Below are positions 1 to 8,603 of a stretch of DNA of 64,000 nucleotides, piece by piece. The translations under genes and the position numbers were made by a program. Position 1 is the first letter of the stretch. Every line of letters starts with the position of its first letter. A model generated the notes under the pieces. That model was not told where the DNA came from. It searched no databases and saw nothing but the letters and a program-made list of their open reading frames with translations. This DNA is from Massilia niastensis DSM 21313 (GTDB lineage Bacteria; Pseudomonadota; Gammaproteobacteria; Burkholderiales; Burkholderiaceae_D): NCBI RefSeq assembly GCF_000382345.1, contig NZ_KB908102.1:16574-80573 (forward strand), written 5' to 3'.

Positions 1-1
1 G

Positions 2-541
2 GTGGACACGGTGATGGACTACGTGGACCGCGGCGCGATCGCCGTGCAGGGCAACCATGACTATGCCACGACCCATGAGGCGCCGGCCGGCATGCCTGCG
101 GAGATGCAGGAGGCGCTCGCCTGGACCCGCGGCCGGCTGCGGCCCGGGCATCTCGCGTTCCTGGCCGGCCTGCCGCTGGCCCAGCAGCATGGCCACGCGC
201 TGTTCGTGCACGCGAGCGCCGAGGATCCGGGCAAATGGATCTACGTGACCGGCGCCGCCCAGGCCGAGCGCAGCTTGCGCGCGACGCGCTGCCGGCTGGT
301 GTTCTCGGGCCACGTGCATGTTCCGGCACTGTACCGGCGCGACGACGATGGCCGCATGGGCCACCAGGCGCCTGTGGACGGAAGCTGCATCGTGCTCGCA
401 CCGCGGCGCCAGTACCTGGCGATTGCCGGCTCGGTGGGGCAGCCGCGCGACGGCGGCAACGGCGCCTGCTACGCCATCTACGACGCCGTCACGGGTGAAC
501 TATGCTTTTTCCGGGTGCCCTACGGCCATGGCGCGGTCTAG
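2..541 (+). CDS. Metallophosphoesterase, 5'-truncated by window edge
   Basis: C-terminal 179 residues of a calcineurin-like metallophosphoesterase; the start lies before the window. Seen: GNHD metal-binding motif around residue 18 and the late GHVHVP motif around residue 102, the usual spacing of the second and last metal blocks in this family; the N-terminal DxHxN block is missing because of the window edge. Known for the family: hydrolysis of phosphomono- or phosphodiesters with a two-metal centre; the substrate cannot be told from sequence. The C-terminus reads through a beta-rich tail ending in GHGAV. Its stop overlaps by 4 bp the stop of the convergent EAL gene. The first in-frame GTG at base 2 is simply where the sequence begins and is not proposed as a true start. 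Confidence 0.85.
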   Translation: MDTVMDYVDRGAIAVQGNHDYATTHEAPAGMPAEMQEALAWTRGRLRPGHLAFLAGLPLAQQHGHALFVHASAEDPGKWIYVTGAAQAERSLRATRCRLVFSGHVHVPALYRRDDDGRMGHQAPVDGSCIVLAPRRQYLAIAGSVGQPRDGGNGACYAIYDAVTGELCFFRVPYGHGAV

Positions 542-3192
542 AGGCCTTCGCGGCCCAGCAGCGCCAGCACCGCGTCCTGTTCCAGCGGATGGCTGAACAG
601 GAAGCCCTGGTATTCGTCGCAGTCCATGCCGCGCAGGATCTCCAGCTGAGCCTGGGTCTCGACGCCTTCGGCCACCACCTTGAGCTTCAGGCCGCGCGCC
701 AGGTTGACGATCGACAGGGCGATCGCGGCGCTGTCCTCGTCCCGGTCCAGGTCGCGCACGAAGGCGCGGTCGACCTTCAGGCGCGCGACCGGGAAGCGCT
801 TCAGGTAGGCCAGGCTGGAATAGCCGGTGCCGAAGTCGTCGATCGACAGCTCGACGCCGAGCGCGCGGATCTCGTGCATCAGGCTGTCGACTTCCTCTTC
901 CCGGCTCATCAGCGCGGTTTCGGTGATCTCCAGCTCCAGGCAGCCGGGCGGCACCCGGTATTGCGCCAGGCAGCGCCGGATCGTGTCCAGCAGCGTCTTC
1001 TGGTAGAACTGGGCCGGCGACAGGTTGACCGCCACCTTCACCTGCCGTCCCAGGCGTTCTGACCAGTCGCCGATCAGGCGGCAGGTTTCCTCCAGCGCCC
1101 AGGCGCCGACCGGGATGATCAGGCCGGTGCGTTCGGCGATCGGGATGAACTCGGCCGGCGACACCGGTCCCAGCGCCGCGCTGGACCAGCGCAGCAGCGC
1201 CTCGAAGCCGACGATGCGCTGCTCCTGCACGGTGACCTTGGGCTGGAATACCAGGCGCAGTTCGCCGCGTTCGAGGGCGCGGCGCAGGTGGCCTTCGATC
1301 CGCAGGCGCTGGTCGAGGTCGGAATGCATGCTGGTCGAGAAGAAGTGGACCGCCTCGCCCACTTCCACGCCATGGCCGGTGCTGGCGTTCTGCGCGCAGC
1401 GGTACAGTTCGTGGGCGCTGGCGGCGTCCTCGGGCGCCAGCGCCACCCCCAGCACCGGCGCGAGGTAGAAGTCGCGGCCGTCCAGGGCGAGGGGGCCGGA
1501 CAGCAACTGGTGCAGCTGCATCGCGTAGCGCGCCACCTCGTCCCGTCCGGCGCCGGCATCGAGCAGGAAGGCGAATTCGGCGCCGCGCATGCGCGCCACC
1601 ACCGCCACGTCGCCGGCGGCGGCGCGCAGCTGGTCGCCGATCTGCTGCAGCGCGTGGTCGCCGGCGCCATGGCCGAGCAGGTCGATGATCTCGTGCAGGC
1701 GCTCGAACACCAGCGAGAAGGCGGCGACCCCGCGGCCGCTCTCGGCGGCGCTGGCCAGGCGCGCGTCGAGCAGGCGCAGGAACTGGGTCTGGTTCGGCAG
1801 CCCGGTGAGCACGTCGAATTCGGCCAGGTAGGCCAGGCGCGCCTCGGCCCGTTCGCGTTCGGTGATATCGGTCAGCACCGTCACCAGCTGCGGGTCGCCG
1901 CCTTCGCCCACCAGCCGGGAGGTCAGCTCGATCACGGTGCGCACTTCGCCGCTGCCGTCGCTGATCGAGCCGATCGCCTCGACGCCCCTGCCTTGCGCGA
2001 GCGCGGCCGCGTAGCGGCGTTCGCGTTCCTCGCGTTCCTCGCTGAGCAGGACGCGTTCGTCCACGCCCGCCAGGTCGGCCGCGGGACGGCCGACCAGCCT
2101 GCCGAACGCTTCGTTGGCCAGCACGATGCGGCGCTCGCTGTCCAGCACCCAGATCGGCGCGCCGACGGCGTTGATCAGGGATGCCAGGAAATCGAAGCGC
2201 TTGCCCAGCCTCGCTTCGCTGGCGGACAGCAGCTCGATCAGGCGGAACTTGCGGCGCGAATCGCGCGCCACGCGCCAGGCGAGGAAGATCAGCACGACGG
2301 ACACCAGCAGGTAGAACTCCAGCGCCATCCACATCCGTTCGTACCAGGGATCGAGCGCCTCGGCGCGGTTCATGCCCGTGATGATCACCAGCGGAAAGCC
2401 CTCGATCGTGTCGTAGCCATACAGGCGCGCCGTGTTGTCGAGCGGGCTGCGGGCGTCGATCTCGCCGCGCGGGGAGCGCGGCAGGTACTCGCGGAACAGG
2501 GGCGTGCCGGCGAACGAGCGGCCGATCCCGGCGGGCAGCGATGGTTCGCGGATCAGCATGGTGCCGTCCTGGTGGAACAGGGTCACCGAGCCGCCTGGAC
2601 CCAGCTCGATCTGCCTGGTGATGCGCTCGAAATGCTCGGAGTCGACCTGCGCCAGCACGCTGCCGAGATGCTTGCCGCGGCCGTCGCGGACCTGGCGCAC
2701 GAAGTTGATCACGCCGCGGCCGGTCTGGCGGTCGACGTCGGACATGCTGATCTGCACCACATCGCCGCCGCGGGTCGGCGACGGCAGGGCCGGCAGCACG
2801 CGCGCCGCGGCGCGCGCGGTGCGGGCGCTGCCGAGCAGGCGGTCGTCGGCATCGAAGACGGCGATGCGCAGCAGGTAGGGCCGCGCCGGACCGGCGCTCT
2901 CGTCCATCAGGAGCGCTTCCAGCCTGCCTGTGGCGCCCTTGCGCAGCACGTTGGCGAGGCGCAGCGTGCTGCCGTCCACGCCCTGGGCGGCGGTCGCGAC
3001 CTGGGCCGCGAAGACGATGGCGATGTTGCGCAGGTTGACTTTCTGGTCGCGCAAGGTCTCCTGGTAGCTGGTGTACAGCATCGATGCGGTGACCAGGCCG
3101 AGGACGGCGATCAGGCCTGCCGTGACGATCACGAGCCGGGCGATGGGGTACGGGCGGGTACGGTATTCTGCTGGATTGTCCGGTATGTGCAT
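538..3192 (-). CDS. Membrane sensor EAL phosphodiesterase with degenerate GGDEF
   Basis: 884 residues. Order: TM helix about 18-42, periplasmic sensor region about 45-285 (dCACHE-like by size and position), TM about 287-309, PAS about 330-450, GGDEF-like about 455-610, EAL about 630-880. The EAL domain looks catalytically complete: EALLRW (E664), N723 in VNLSPAQF, EITETALM, IDDFGTGY (D785, D786), K806/D808 in LKVDRAF and E842 in AEGVET, so c-di-GMP hydrolysis is expected. The GGDEF signature is RGAEF (536-540) and the usual upstream metal Asp is replaced in LVFERLH, so this half probably does not make c-di-GMP; it may still bind GTP or dimerise. Start is the ATG at 3192 giving MHIPDNP; the ribosome site is weak. 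Confidence 0.93.
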   Translation of the reverse strand: MHIPDNPAEYRTRPYPIARLVIVTAGLIAVLGLVTASMLYTSYQETLRDQKVNLRNIAIVFAAQVATAAQGVDGSTLRLANVLRKGATGRLEALLMDESAGPARPYLLRIAVFDADDRLLGSARTARAAARVLPALPSPTRGGDVVQISMSDVDRQTGRGVINFVRQVRDGRGKHLGSVLAQVDSEHFERITRQIELGPGGSVTLFHQDGTMLIREPSLPAGIGRSFAGTPLFREYLPRSPRGEIDARSPLDNTARLYGYDTIEGFPLVIITGMNRAEALDPWYERMWMALEFYLLVSVVLIFLAWRVARDSRRKFRLIELLSASEARLGKRFDFLASLINAVGAPIWVLDSERRIVLANEAFGRLVGRPAADLAGVDERVLLSEEREERERRYAAALAQGRGVEAIGSISDGSGEVRTVIELTSRLVGEGGDPQLVTVLTDITERERAEARLAYLAEFDVLTGLPNQTQFLRLLDARLASAAESGRGVAAFSLVFERLHEIIDLLGHGAGDHALQQIGDQLRAAAGDVAVVARMRGAEFAFLLDAGAGRDEVARYAMQLHQLLSGPLALDGRDFYLAPVLGVALAPEDAASAHELYRCAQNASTGHGVEVGEAVHFFSTSMHSDLDQRLRIEGHLRRALERGELRLVFQPKVTVQEQRIVGFEALLRWSSAALGPVSPAEFIPIAERTGLIIPVGAWALEETCRLIGDWSERLGRQVKVAVNLSPAQFYQKTLLDTIRRCLAQYRVPPGCLELEITETALMSREEEVDSLMHEIRALGVELSIDDFGTGYSSLAYLKRFPVARLKVDRAFVRDLDRDEDSAAIALSIVNLARGLKLKVVAEGVETQAQLEILRGMDCDEYQGFLFSHPLEQDAVLALLGREGL

Positions 3193-3282
3193 GCCTGCCC
3201 GCGACGAGTGGGTTCAGCCGGGAATTTTACATGAAGCCCGTACATACTCCGCGCCGCAGGGAATGAAGCGCTGCGGCGGCGA

Positions 3283-3307
3283 AAAAAAAGCCGGGAGGAA
3301 CCCGGCC
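3283..3307 (-). terminator. Rho-independent terminator
   Basis: GCCGGG-AGGAA-CCCGGC hairpin (3291-3307) preceded on the + strand by a run of eight A, which reads as a U8 tract on the minus strand. It lies just beyond the 3' end of the minus-strand membrane protein gene at 3333-3710 and before the promoter region of the EAL gene. Confidence 0.85.
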
Positions 3308-3332
3308 GCGAAGAGGGAGTGTCCGGAGCGGA

Positions 3333-3710
3333 TCACGCGGTGGCGTGCGTGGCCACGCGGGCGCGGCGCGAACGGTTGACGAAGTACCACACCAGCGCCA
3401 GCGGCAGCAGCAGGGGCAGCAGCAGGGGCGAGATCAGGAGCGCCACCGACACCGCGCACACGCCCAGGACGCCGAGCAGGATCACCCCGAGGCCGGCGAA
3501 CACCACCGCCAGCACGACACCCACGACCAGGGTCACCAGGATCCCGAGGATCGTGCCGCCGCCCGCGAACAGCACGGCCAGCAGGGCGCCGAGGGGACCG
3601 TCGATCTCTTCGCCGTCGAAGTTGACCGTCATGTCGCCGCTGTAGCTGGCGACGTTCCACAGCAGCAGGGCAAACAGGAACAGGATGACATAGGGGGCGT
3701 ACTTTTTCAT
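3333..3710 (-). CDS. Small multi-helix inner-membrane protein, unknown function
   Basis: 125 residues from the ATG at 3710 (MKKYAPYV), chosen because GAGGA stands about 8 bases upstream; a longer frame upstream lacks a ribosome site. Seen: N-terminal hydrophobic helix (about 5-20), a short polar stretch carrying DGEEIDGP (about 29-36), then two or three very hydrophobic Val/Leu/Gly-rich helices (about 37-110) and a basic tail VNRSRRARVATHATA. It is not a recognisable transporter or enzyme; size and topology resemble small stress-associated membrane proteins, but I do not assign a family. It is monocistronic, with its own terminator downstream at 3283-3307. Confidence 0.7.
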   Translation of the reverse strand: MKKYAPYVILFLFALLLWNVASYSGDMTVNFDGEEIDGPLGALLAVLFAGGGTILGILVTLVVGVVLAVVFAGLGVILLGVLGVCAVSVALLISPLLLPLLLPLALVWYFVNRSRRARVATHATA

Positions 3711-3938
3711 GGCGGTCCTCATCTGGGTTGGTCGTTGCATCGTTGTGTCGTCTGCAGCATGCTTGCACTGTATGCGCGGCGCCCGGGACGGGCCACCGGA
3801 TTGCGACAGGATGCATTTTCCCCGGTCCGGACAGCCTGTTGGCGCGATGGAACGGCGCGCTTCAGGACGGGGATTTTTCCTTGAAATGCGTGGATTGTTA
3901 CCTATACTGACAGCCTGCTCTGTTACAGGGGGATCCTT

Positions 3939-4169
3939 ATGCAAGCTGTTGTTCCCGTCCCGAGGGACCACCTGGCCACGCTCCATCCCGCATTGGCCAA
4001 CAGCGGTCCCAAAGGCCCGCCATCGGCGCCACCGACCATCCCGCCGATCATCATCAACCCGTTCAATCGGGAAAGACCAGCGCCGGCCATCGATCCACGC
4101 CGCACCCCGGACGGTCCGCCGGTCATACCGCCACGGGGACCCGACTGGCGCTGTCCCAGGGTCGCCTGA
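3939..4169 (+). CDS. Short proline-rich protein, hypothetical
   Basis: 76 codons, MQAVVPVPRDH... with about a quarter Pro (runs such as PSAPPTIPPIIINP). A GGGGGA stretch sits 6-11 bases before the ATG, and a clean intrinsic terminator follows 6 bases after the stop, which together argue for a real short transcript. No signal peptide, TM segment or known domain is visible; it would be an unstructured cytosolic peptide. The opposite strand is also open here, but has no matching ribosome site or terminator. Existence of the protein is moderately supported; function unknown. Confidence 0.5.
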   Translation: MQAVVPVPRDHLATLHPALANSGPKGPPSAPPTIPPIIINPFNRERPAPAIDPRRTPDGPPVIPPRGPDWRCPRVA

Positions 4170-4175
4170 CCCGCC

Positions 4176-4197
4176 GCCCGCACGAAGCGGGCTTTTT
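4176..4197 (+). terminator. Rho-independent terminator
   Basis: GCCCGC-ACGAA-GCGGGC stem followed directly by TTTTT, placed 6 bases after the stop of the short proline-rich ORF. Confidence 0.85.
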
Positions 4198-4259
4198 CAT
4201 GTGCCCGGTTTCCTCTATGATTCGGCTTTGGGCCGATGCCCGCCGAAGGAAACCGACAC

Positions 4260-4769
4260 ATGAACGACGACACCCACGATCACGACCACGACGACGAAGA
4301 GGCCGGACCGGTGCAGGAACCCCGCCTGTGGCAGGGCAACGGCTGGACGGCGCGCGTCATCAAGAACGAAGACGACGATGGCTGGGCGGTCGCGATGATC
4401 AAGGACGGGGAGCCGGAACCGGCGCTGGTCGGCCCCTGGACCATGGGGCGCGACAAGAAAAACCCGAAACCGCTGGACACCGCGGCATTCAACACGCTGG
4501 TCAAGACGGCATCGGAAGTGATCCGGCGCCACGAGCAGCAACTGCACGCGATCCTGCACAAGAGCATCTATGTCTGGACCGAGCAGACGGGCGAACTCAA
4601 GGTCACGCTGGATATCGTTCCCGATGACGACGATCCGTATGCGATGCTGGCCGCCTTCGACCAGATGGGCGAGCAGGTGGCGCGGGTGCGGGTGGCGGCG
4701 AGCTTCAAGCTGACGCAGGCGTCGGCGCAGGCGTGGTTCGCGAACGATTTCCGCGCGCCGCGCTCGTAA
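4260..4769 (+). CDS. Hypothetical protein with His/Asp-rich N-terminus
   Basis: 169 residues starting at the ATG at 4260 (MNDDTHDHDHDDEEAG); AAGGAAA lies 8-14 bases upstream, which is why this start is preferred over an in-frame codon at 4236. Seen: a strongly acidic/histidine-rich first 15 residues that could bind divalent metal, followed by a mixed alpha/beta soluble region with no signal peptide or membrane helix. I do not recognise the family. It stands alone between a terminator upstream and the promoter region of the GAF kinase downstream. Confidence 0.7.
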   Translation: MNDDTHDHDHDDEEAGPVQEPRLWQGNGWTARVIKNEDDDGWAVAMIKDGEPEPALVGPWTMGRDKKNPKPLDTAAFNTLVKTASEVIRRHEQQLHAILHKSIYVWTEQTGELKVTLDIVPDDDDPYAMLAAFDQMGEQVARVRVAASFKLTQASAQAWFANDFRAPRS

Positions 4770-4897
4770 GGGAGATAGTGCTGGCTGAATCAGTGTCGCG
4801 ATTCCAGCCAGCAAACAATGTAGCCCCGCAACCCTCCTGCACCGCCCCCAAACTGTTACTATTTCCCCTAGGCATTCATTAATGATATGGGGAAGCA

Positions 4898-6850
4898 ATG
4901 GAACGTCTTGACCGGCTGGAAGCGGTCCAGTCGATGCTGCTCGAGATCGGGCAACTGTCGACCAGCTGCAGCGACATCACCGCATTCATCAAGGCCGTGC
5001 ACGGTGCGCTGGGCCGCATCATGTACGCAGCCAACTTCTACGTGGCGCTGGCCGACCGCGAGGACGGCAGCGTGCGTTTCGCGTATTTCGTCGACGAGGC
5101 CGACGAGGGCCCGGATCCCGGCGAGCGGATCCGGCTCGCCTCCCCCGAACAGTCGCCCACCGCCTGGGTGCTGCTGAACCGCCGCACCCTGGTCATCACC
5201 GCCGACGACTTCAGGGAACGCGAACGCAGCGGCATCGCCTGGGGCAACGGCAGCGCGGCCGAGCACTGGATGGGCTGCCCGCTGCTCGACCAGAACCACC
5301 AGGCGCTGGGCGCGATCGTCATCCAGAGCTATACCGAGGGCGTCACCTACAGCGAGGAAGACCAGGCGCTGTTCGCGCTGATCGCCAACCACGTGTCGAA
5401 CGCGCTGCAGGGCCTGCAGAGCATGGACCGGCTGGAGCGCGCGGTGCAGGAACGCACCGCCGCGCTGGCGCACGAGGTGGCCGAGCGCCGCCGCGCGGAA
5501 CAGGTGCAGCACGCGCTGTACCAGATCGCCAGCCTGTCGGCGCAGGCGCTCGATACCGAGGTCCTGACCGCCAGCCTGCACCGCATCATCGGCGAGCTGA
5601 TGGTGGCCGAGAACTTCCTGATCGGGCTGTACCACCCGGACACCGAGGAAATCAGCATTCCCTATTTCGTCGACCAGAAGGACGGCGAGGCGCCGGTCAA
5701 GCGCTTCCCGTTCGGGAAGGCGATGTGCTCCTACGTCCTGTCGAGCAAGCAGGCGCAGCTCCACGACGCCGACAGCTTCCGCCGGCTGGTGGCCAATGGC
5801 CTGGTCCGGGAGCCGCTCGGCGACACCGGGATCGCGAGCTGGATGGGCGCGCCGATGCTGGTGCACGACAAGCCCTACGGCGTGATCATCGTGCAGAGCT
5901 ACGATCCGGCGATCGTGTACGGCAAGGCCGACCTCGACCTGCTGGCCTTCATGGCCAGCCACGTCGCGGTGGCGATCGCCCGCATGCAGGCCGACCGCGC
6001 GATCCGCAAGGCCAAGGAAAGGCTGGAACAGCAGAACGCGGCCCTGAACGAGGCGCTGGGCGCGCTGCGCGACGCGCAGTCGGAGCTGGTGCGCCAGGAG
6101 AAGCTGGCCTCGCTGGGCCGGCTGGTGGCGGGCGTGGCGCACGAGATCAACACCCCGCTGGGGATCTGCGTGACAGCCACCAGCCACCTGGTGCAGGAGC
6201 TCAAGCTGACCCGCGAGGAACTGGCGGCGGGGGAGATGACCGAGGACAGCCTGCACGGCTTCTTCGACATCGTCGACCAGTCGCTGCGCATCCTGACCAC
6301 CAACACGCAGCGCGCGGCGGCGCTGGTGCGCAGCTTCAAGCAGGTGGCGGTGGACCAGTCCTCGGACGATATCCGCAGCTTCAACCTGCATACCTACCTG
6401 AACGAAGTGCTGCTGTCGCTGCAGCCCAAGCTCAAGGGGCGGCCGGTGAAGGTGGACCTGGCCTGCCCGCCGGACCTGATGCTCGACAGCTTCCCGGGAG
6501 CGGTGTCGCAGATCGTCACCAACATGGTGATGAACTCGCTGGTGCACGGTTTCGAGCGCGAGCAGCCGGGCACCATCACGATCCGCGCGGCGCTGGAGGA
6601 CGACTGGGTCGGCTTCGACTATGCCGACGATGGCGCGGGGATGGACAAGGACACGCTGGACAAGCTGTTCGATCCGTTCTTCACCACCAGGCGCGGGATC
6701 GGCGGCAGCGGGCTGGGGGCGCACATCCTGTACAACCTGGTGACCGGGGCGCTGGGCGGCAGCGTGCGGGTGGAAAGCGCGCCGGGGAAGGGCCTGCGCT
6801 ACCACCTGCGCTTCCCGCGCTCGCAGCGCAAGGAAAAGGCGGCCGCATAA
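4898..6850 (+). CDS. Cytosolic GAF-GAF sensor histidine kinase
   Basis: 650 residues, no TM segments. Two GAF-like domains (about 15-175 and 200-370), a coiled-coil linker (AIRKAKERLEQQNAALNEAL, about 368-387), then a HisKA-type H-box with the phospho-acceptor His415 in AHEINTPLG and a HATPase_c domain with N box (TNMVMNSLVHG), DDGAGMD, FDPFFTT and GGSGLGAHI motifs. The class resembles GAF kinases that receive small-molecule or redox signals. GGGGAA 7 bases upstream supports the ATG at 4898. The REC-HD-GYP regulator at 6908-8413 is convergent and adjacent, so it is a plausible but unproven partner. Confidence 0.93.
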   Translation: MERLDRLEAVQSMLLEIGQLSTSCSDITAFIKAVHGALGRIMYAANFYVALADREDGSVRFAYFVDEADEGPDPGERIRLASPEQSPTAWVLLNRRTLVITADDFRERERSGIAWGNGSAAEHWMGCPLLDQNHQALGAIVIQSYTEGVTYSEEDQALFALIANHVSNALQGLQSMDRLERAVQERTAALAHEVAERRRAEQVQHALYQIASLSAQALDTEVLTASLHRIIGELMVAENFLIGLYHPDTEEISIPYFVDQKDGEAPVKRFPFGKAMCSYVLSSKQAQLHDADSFRRLVANGLVREPLGDTGIASWMGAPMLVHDKPYGVIIVQSYDPAIVYGKADLDLLAFMASHVAVAIARMQADRAIRKAKERLEQQNAALNEALGALRDAQSELVRQEKLASLGRLVAGVAHEINTPLGICVTATSHLVQELKLTREELAAGEMTEDSLHGFFDIVDQSLRILTTNTQRAAALVRSFKQVAVDQSSDDIRSFNLHTYLNEVLLSLQPKLKGRPVKVDLACPPDLMLDSFPGAVSQIVTNMVMNSLVHGFEREQPGTITIRAALEDDWVGFDYADDGAGMDKDTLDKLFDPFFTTRRGIGGSGLGAHILYNLVTGALGGSVRVESAPGKGLRYHLRFPRSQRKEKAAA

Positions 6851-6855
6851 CGGAA

Positions 6856-6876
6856 ACGGGCGGCTGCGCCGCCCGT
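6856..6876. terminator. Hairpin between convergent genes
   Basis: Perfect 9-bp stem ACGGGCGGC-TGC-GCCGCCCGT, 6 bases after the kinase stop and about 30 bases before the end of the convergent HD-GYP gene. There is no clear T tract on the + strand, so it may act as a bidirectional or Rho-assisted terminator. Confidence 0.6.
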
Positions 6877-6907
6877 CCTGCGTGCCAAACCACGCGTTCG
6901 ACGACGA

Positions 6908-8413
6908 TCAATCCGGCCAGTTGCGGTTGATCTCGATCGCCTTGTCCATGTTCTTGATGAGCAGGTCGACGTAGTACGGATCGAGGTGGTGGCCCGCCAC
7001 TTCGCGCAGGTGCTCGGTGACCTTCTCGGCCGGCCAGGCGTCCTTGTAGCAGCGCTTGTGGCTCAGGGCGTCGAACACGTCGGCCACGGCCACGATGCGC
7101 GCGTACGGGTGGATGTCCTCGCCGCGCAGGCCTTGCGGGTAGCCGCTGCCGTCGTACTTCTCGTGGTGCTGGTGCGCGATCACCGCGGCCGCCTTCAGGA
7201 TCGGACGCGAGGAGCCGTCCAGGATCTGCAGGCCCACGGTCGGGTGCTGCTTCATGATTTCCCACTCGTCCTCGGTCAGGCGGCCCGGCTTGAGCAGCAC
7301 CGCGTCCGGCGTCGCGATCTTGCCCACGTCGTGCATCGGCGCCGCGTGCATCAGCACCGCCGTCTCGTCGTCCGGCATGCCGGCGGCCTGGGCCAGCAGG
7401 TGGCAGACCTGCGACATGCGGCGCACGTGGTTGCCGGCCTCGTTCGAGCGCGATTCGACCACGTCGCCGAGGCGCAGGATCAGTTCGGCCTGGGTATCGG
7501 TGATCTCCTGGTTCAGCAGGATGTTGTCGAAGGCGATCGCCACGCCCGAGCAGAACACTTCGAGCAGCTGGGCGTCGATCTCGGAGATCTCTTCCACGCC
7601 CTTGAGCACCAGCAGCGAGGCCTTGCCGCTGTTGTTCGGGAAGTAGCCGACATAGGTGTCGCCATGCAGGCGCGAGATGCGGTTCTTGCGCGCGTCGTCG
7701 AGCTGGGCCACCAGTTCCGGGCCGATATCCTCGCGGCCCAGGTCGCCGATCTGGGCCAGCACCTCGTACTGGCTCTGGCCGGTGATCATGCTCGCGCCCT
7801 TCAGGCGCAGCAGCATGCTCTGCTCCAGGCGCAGCAGCGCCACCACCTGCTGCAGCAGGCCGTTGGCGAAATCCTTCAGGTTCCGCTGCTGGAAGATGTG
7901 GGCCGAGGCCGCGATCACGCGCTCCAGGCCCTCGCGGTAGTTCTGCTGCACCCGGCGCGCTTCCTCGACCTTCATGATGTCGCGGTAGGCGCGCAGCGCG
8001 GCGAAGGTGGTCGTGAACAGCTTGGTCCGATCGAGCTCGGTCTTTTCCTTGTAGTCGTTGATGTCGTAGTCGACGATCACGCGTTCTTCCGGCGCCTGAC
8101 CGGGCTGGCCGGTGCGCAGCACGATGCGGGTGAACTGGTTGTCCAGTTCCTGGCGCATCCAGCGCGCCACTTCGAGGCCGCTGTCCTCGCGTTCCATCAC
8201 CACGTCCAGGAACACCAGTGCAATGTCCTTTTCGCGCGCCAGCACCTCCTTCGCTTCCGCGCCGCTGTAGGCATGCACGAAGGAGAGCGCGCGGCCGTCG
8301 AGGCGGAAGCGCGACAGGGTCAGCTTGGTGATGTCATGGATATCCGGCTCATCGTCTACCAGCAACACTTTCCAGGGCGCGAGCTTGGGGACGGCGGAAG
8401 ACAAGAAGGACAT
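6908..8413 (-). CDS. Response regulator REC-DUF3369-HD-GYP, c-di-GMP phosphodiesterase
   Basis: 501 residues. N-terminal receiver domain with LLVDDEPDIHD and phospho-acceptor D70 in VFLDVVM, a central DUF3369-type region (about 155-320, GAF-like), then HD-GYP (about 325-495) with the HD pair in MHDVGK, HQHHEKYDGSGYPQGL and later D/H ligands. HD-GYP proteins hydrolyse c-di-GMP; DUF3369 architectures are typical of RpfG-like regulators. All core motifs are intact. The ATG at 8413 (MSFLSSAVPK) has no good ribosome site. An 8-bp inverted repeat sits about 46 bases upstream (8459-8482). Probable partner: the convergent GAF kinase. Confidence 0.93.
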   Translation of the reverse strand: MSFLSSAVPKLAPWKVLLVDDEPDIHDITKLTLSRFRLDGRALSFVHAYSGAEAKEVLAREKDIALVFLDVVMEREDSGLEVARWMRQELDNQFTRIVLRTGQPGQAPEERVIVDYDINDYKEKTELDRTKLFTTTFAALRAYRDIMKVEEARRVQQNYREGLERVIAASAHIFQQRNLKDFANGLLQQVVALLRLEQSMLLRLKGASMITGQSQYEVLAQIGDLGREDIGPELVAQLDDARKNRISRLHGDTYVGYFPNNSGKASLLVLKGVEEISEIDAQLLEVFCSGVAIAFDNILLNQEITDTQAELILRLGDVVESRSNEAGNHVRRMSQVCHLLAQAAGMPDDETAVLMHAAPMHDVGKIATPDAVLLKPGRLTEDEWEIMKQHPTVGLQILDGSSRPILKAAAVIAHQHHEKYDGSGYPQGLRGEDIHPYARIVAVADVFDALSHKRCYKDAWPAEKVTEHLREVAGHHLDPYYVDLLIKNMDKAIEINRNWPD

Positions 8414-8458
8414 AGGATTTTCAATTACCGTGGTTGGCTGGTGTCGTTTGAACGTGTT

Positions 8459-8482
8459 CTTGCAGAAAATAATATCTGCAAG
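8459..8482. promoter_or_regulatory. Inverted repeat, candidate operator
   Basis: Perfect 8-bp inverted repeat CTTGCAGA-N8-TCTGCAAG in an AT-rich stretch upstream of the HD-GYP regulator. It lacks a T tract and is far from any gene end, so a protein-binding dyad fits better than a terminator. The binding protein is unknown. Confidence 0.45.
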
Positions 8483-8603
8483 TCAAGTTAATTGTAGTAC
8501 GACAAATGACCCTTAACAACAGGCAATAGTAAAAGTGTTGGGGAAAGATGTCACACCTTCTCTTTCGAAAGAAGGGTGTAAGTACACTCAGTGCGAAGGG
8601 ACG

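Noticed and set aside
1288..3234. 648-codon + strand frame over the EAL gene
   Set aside because: Composition is a GC-skew shadow; the minus-strand gene has complete EAL motifs.
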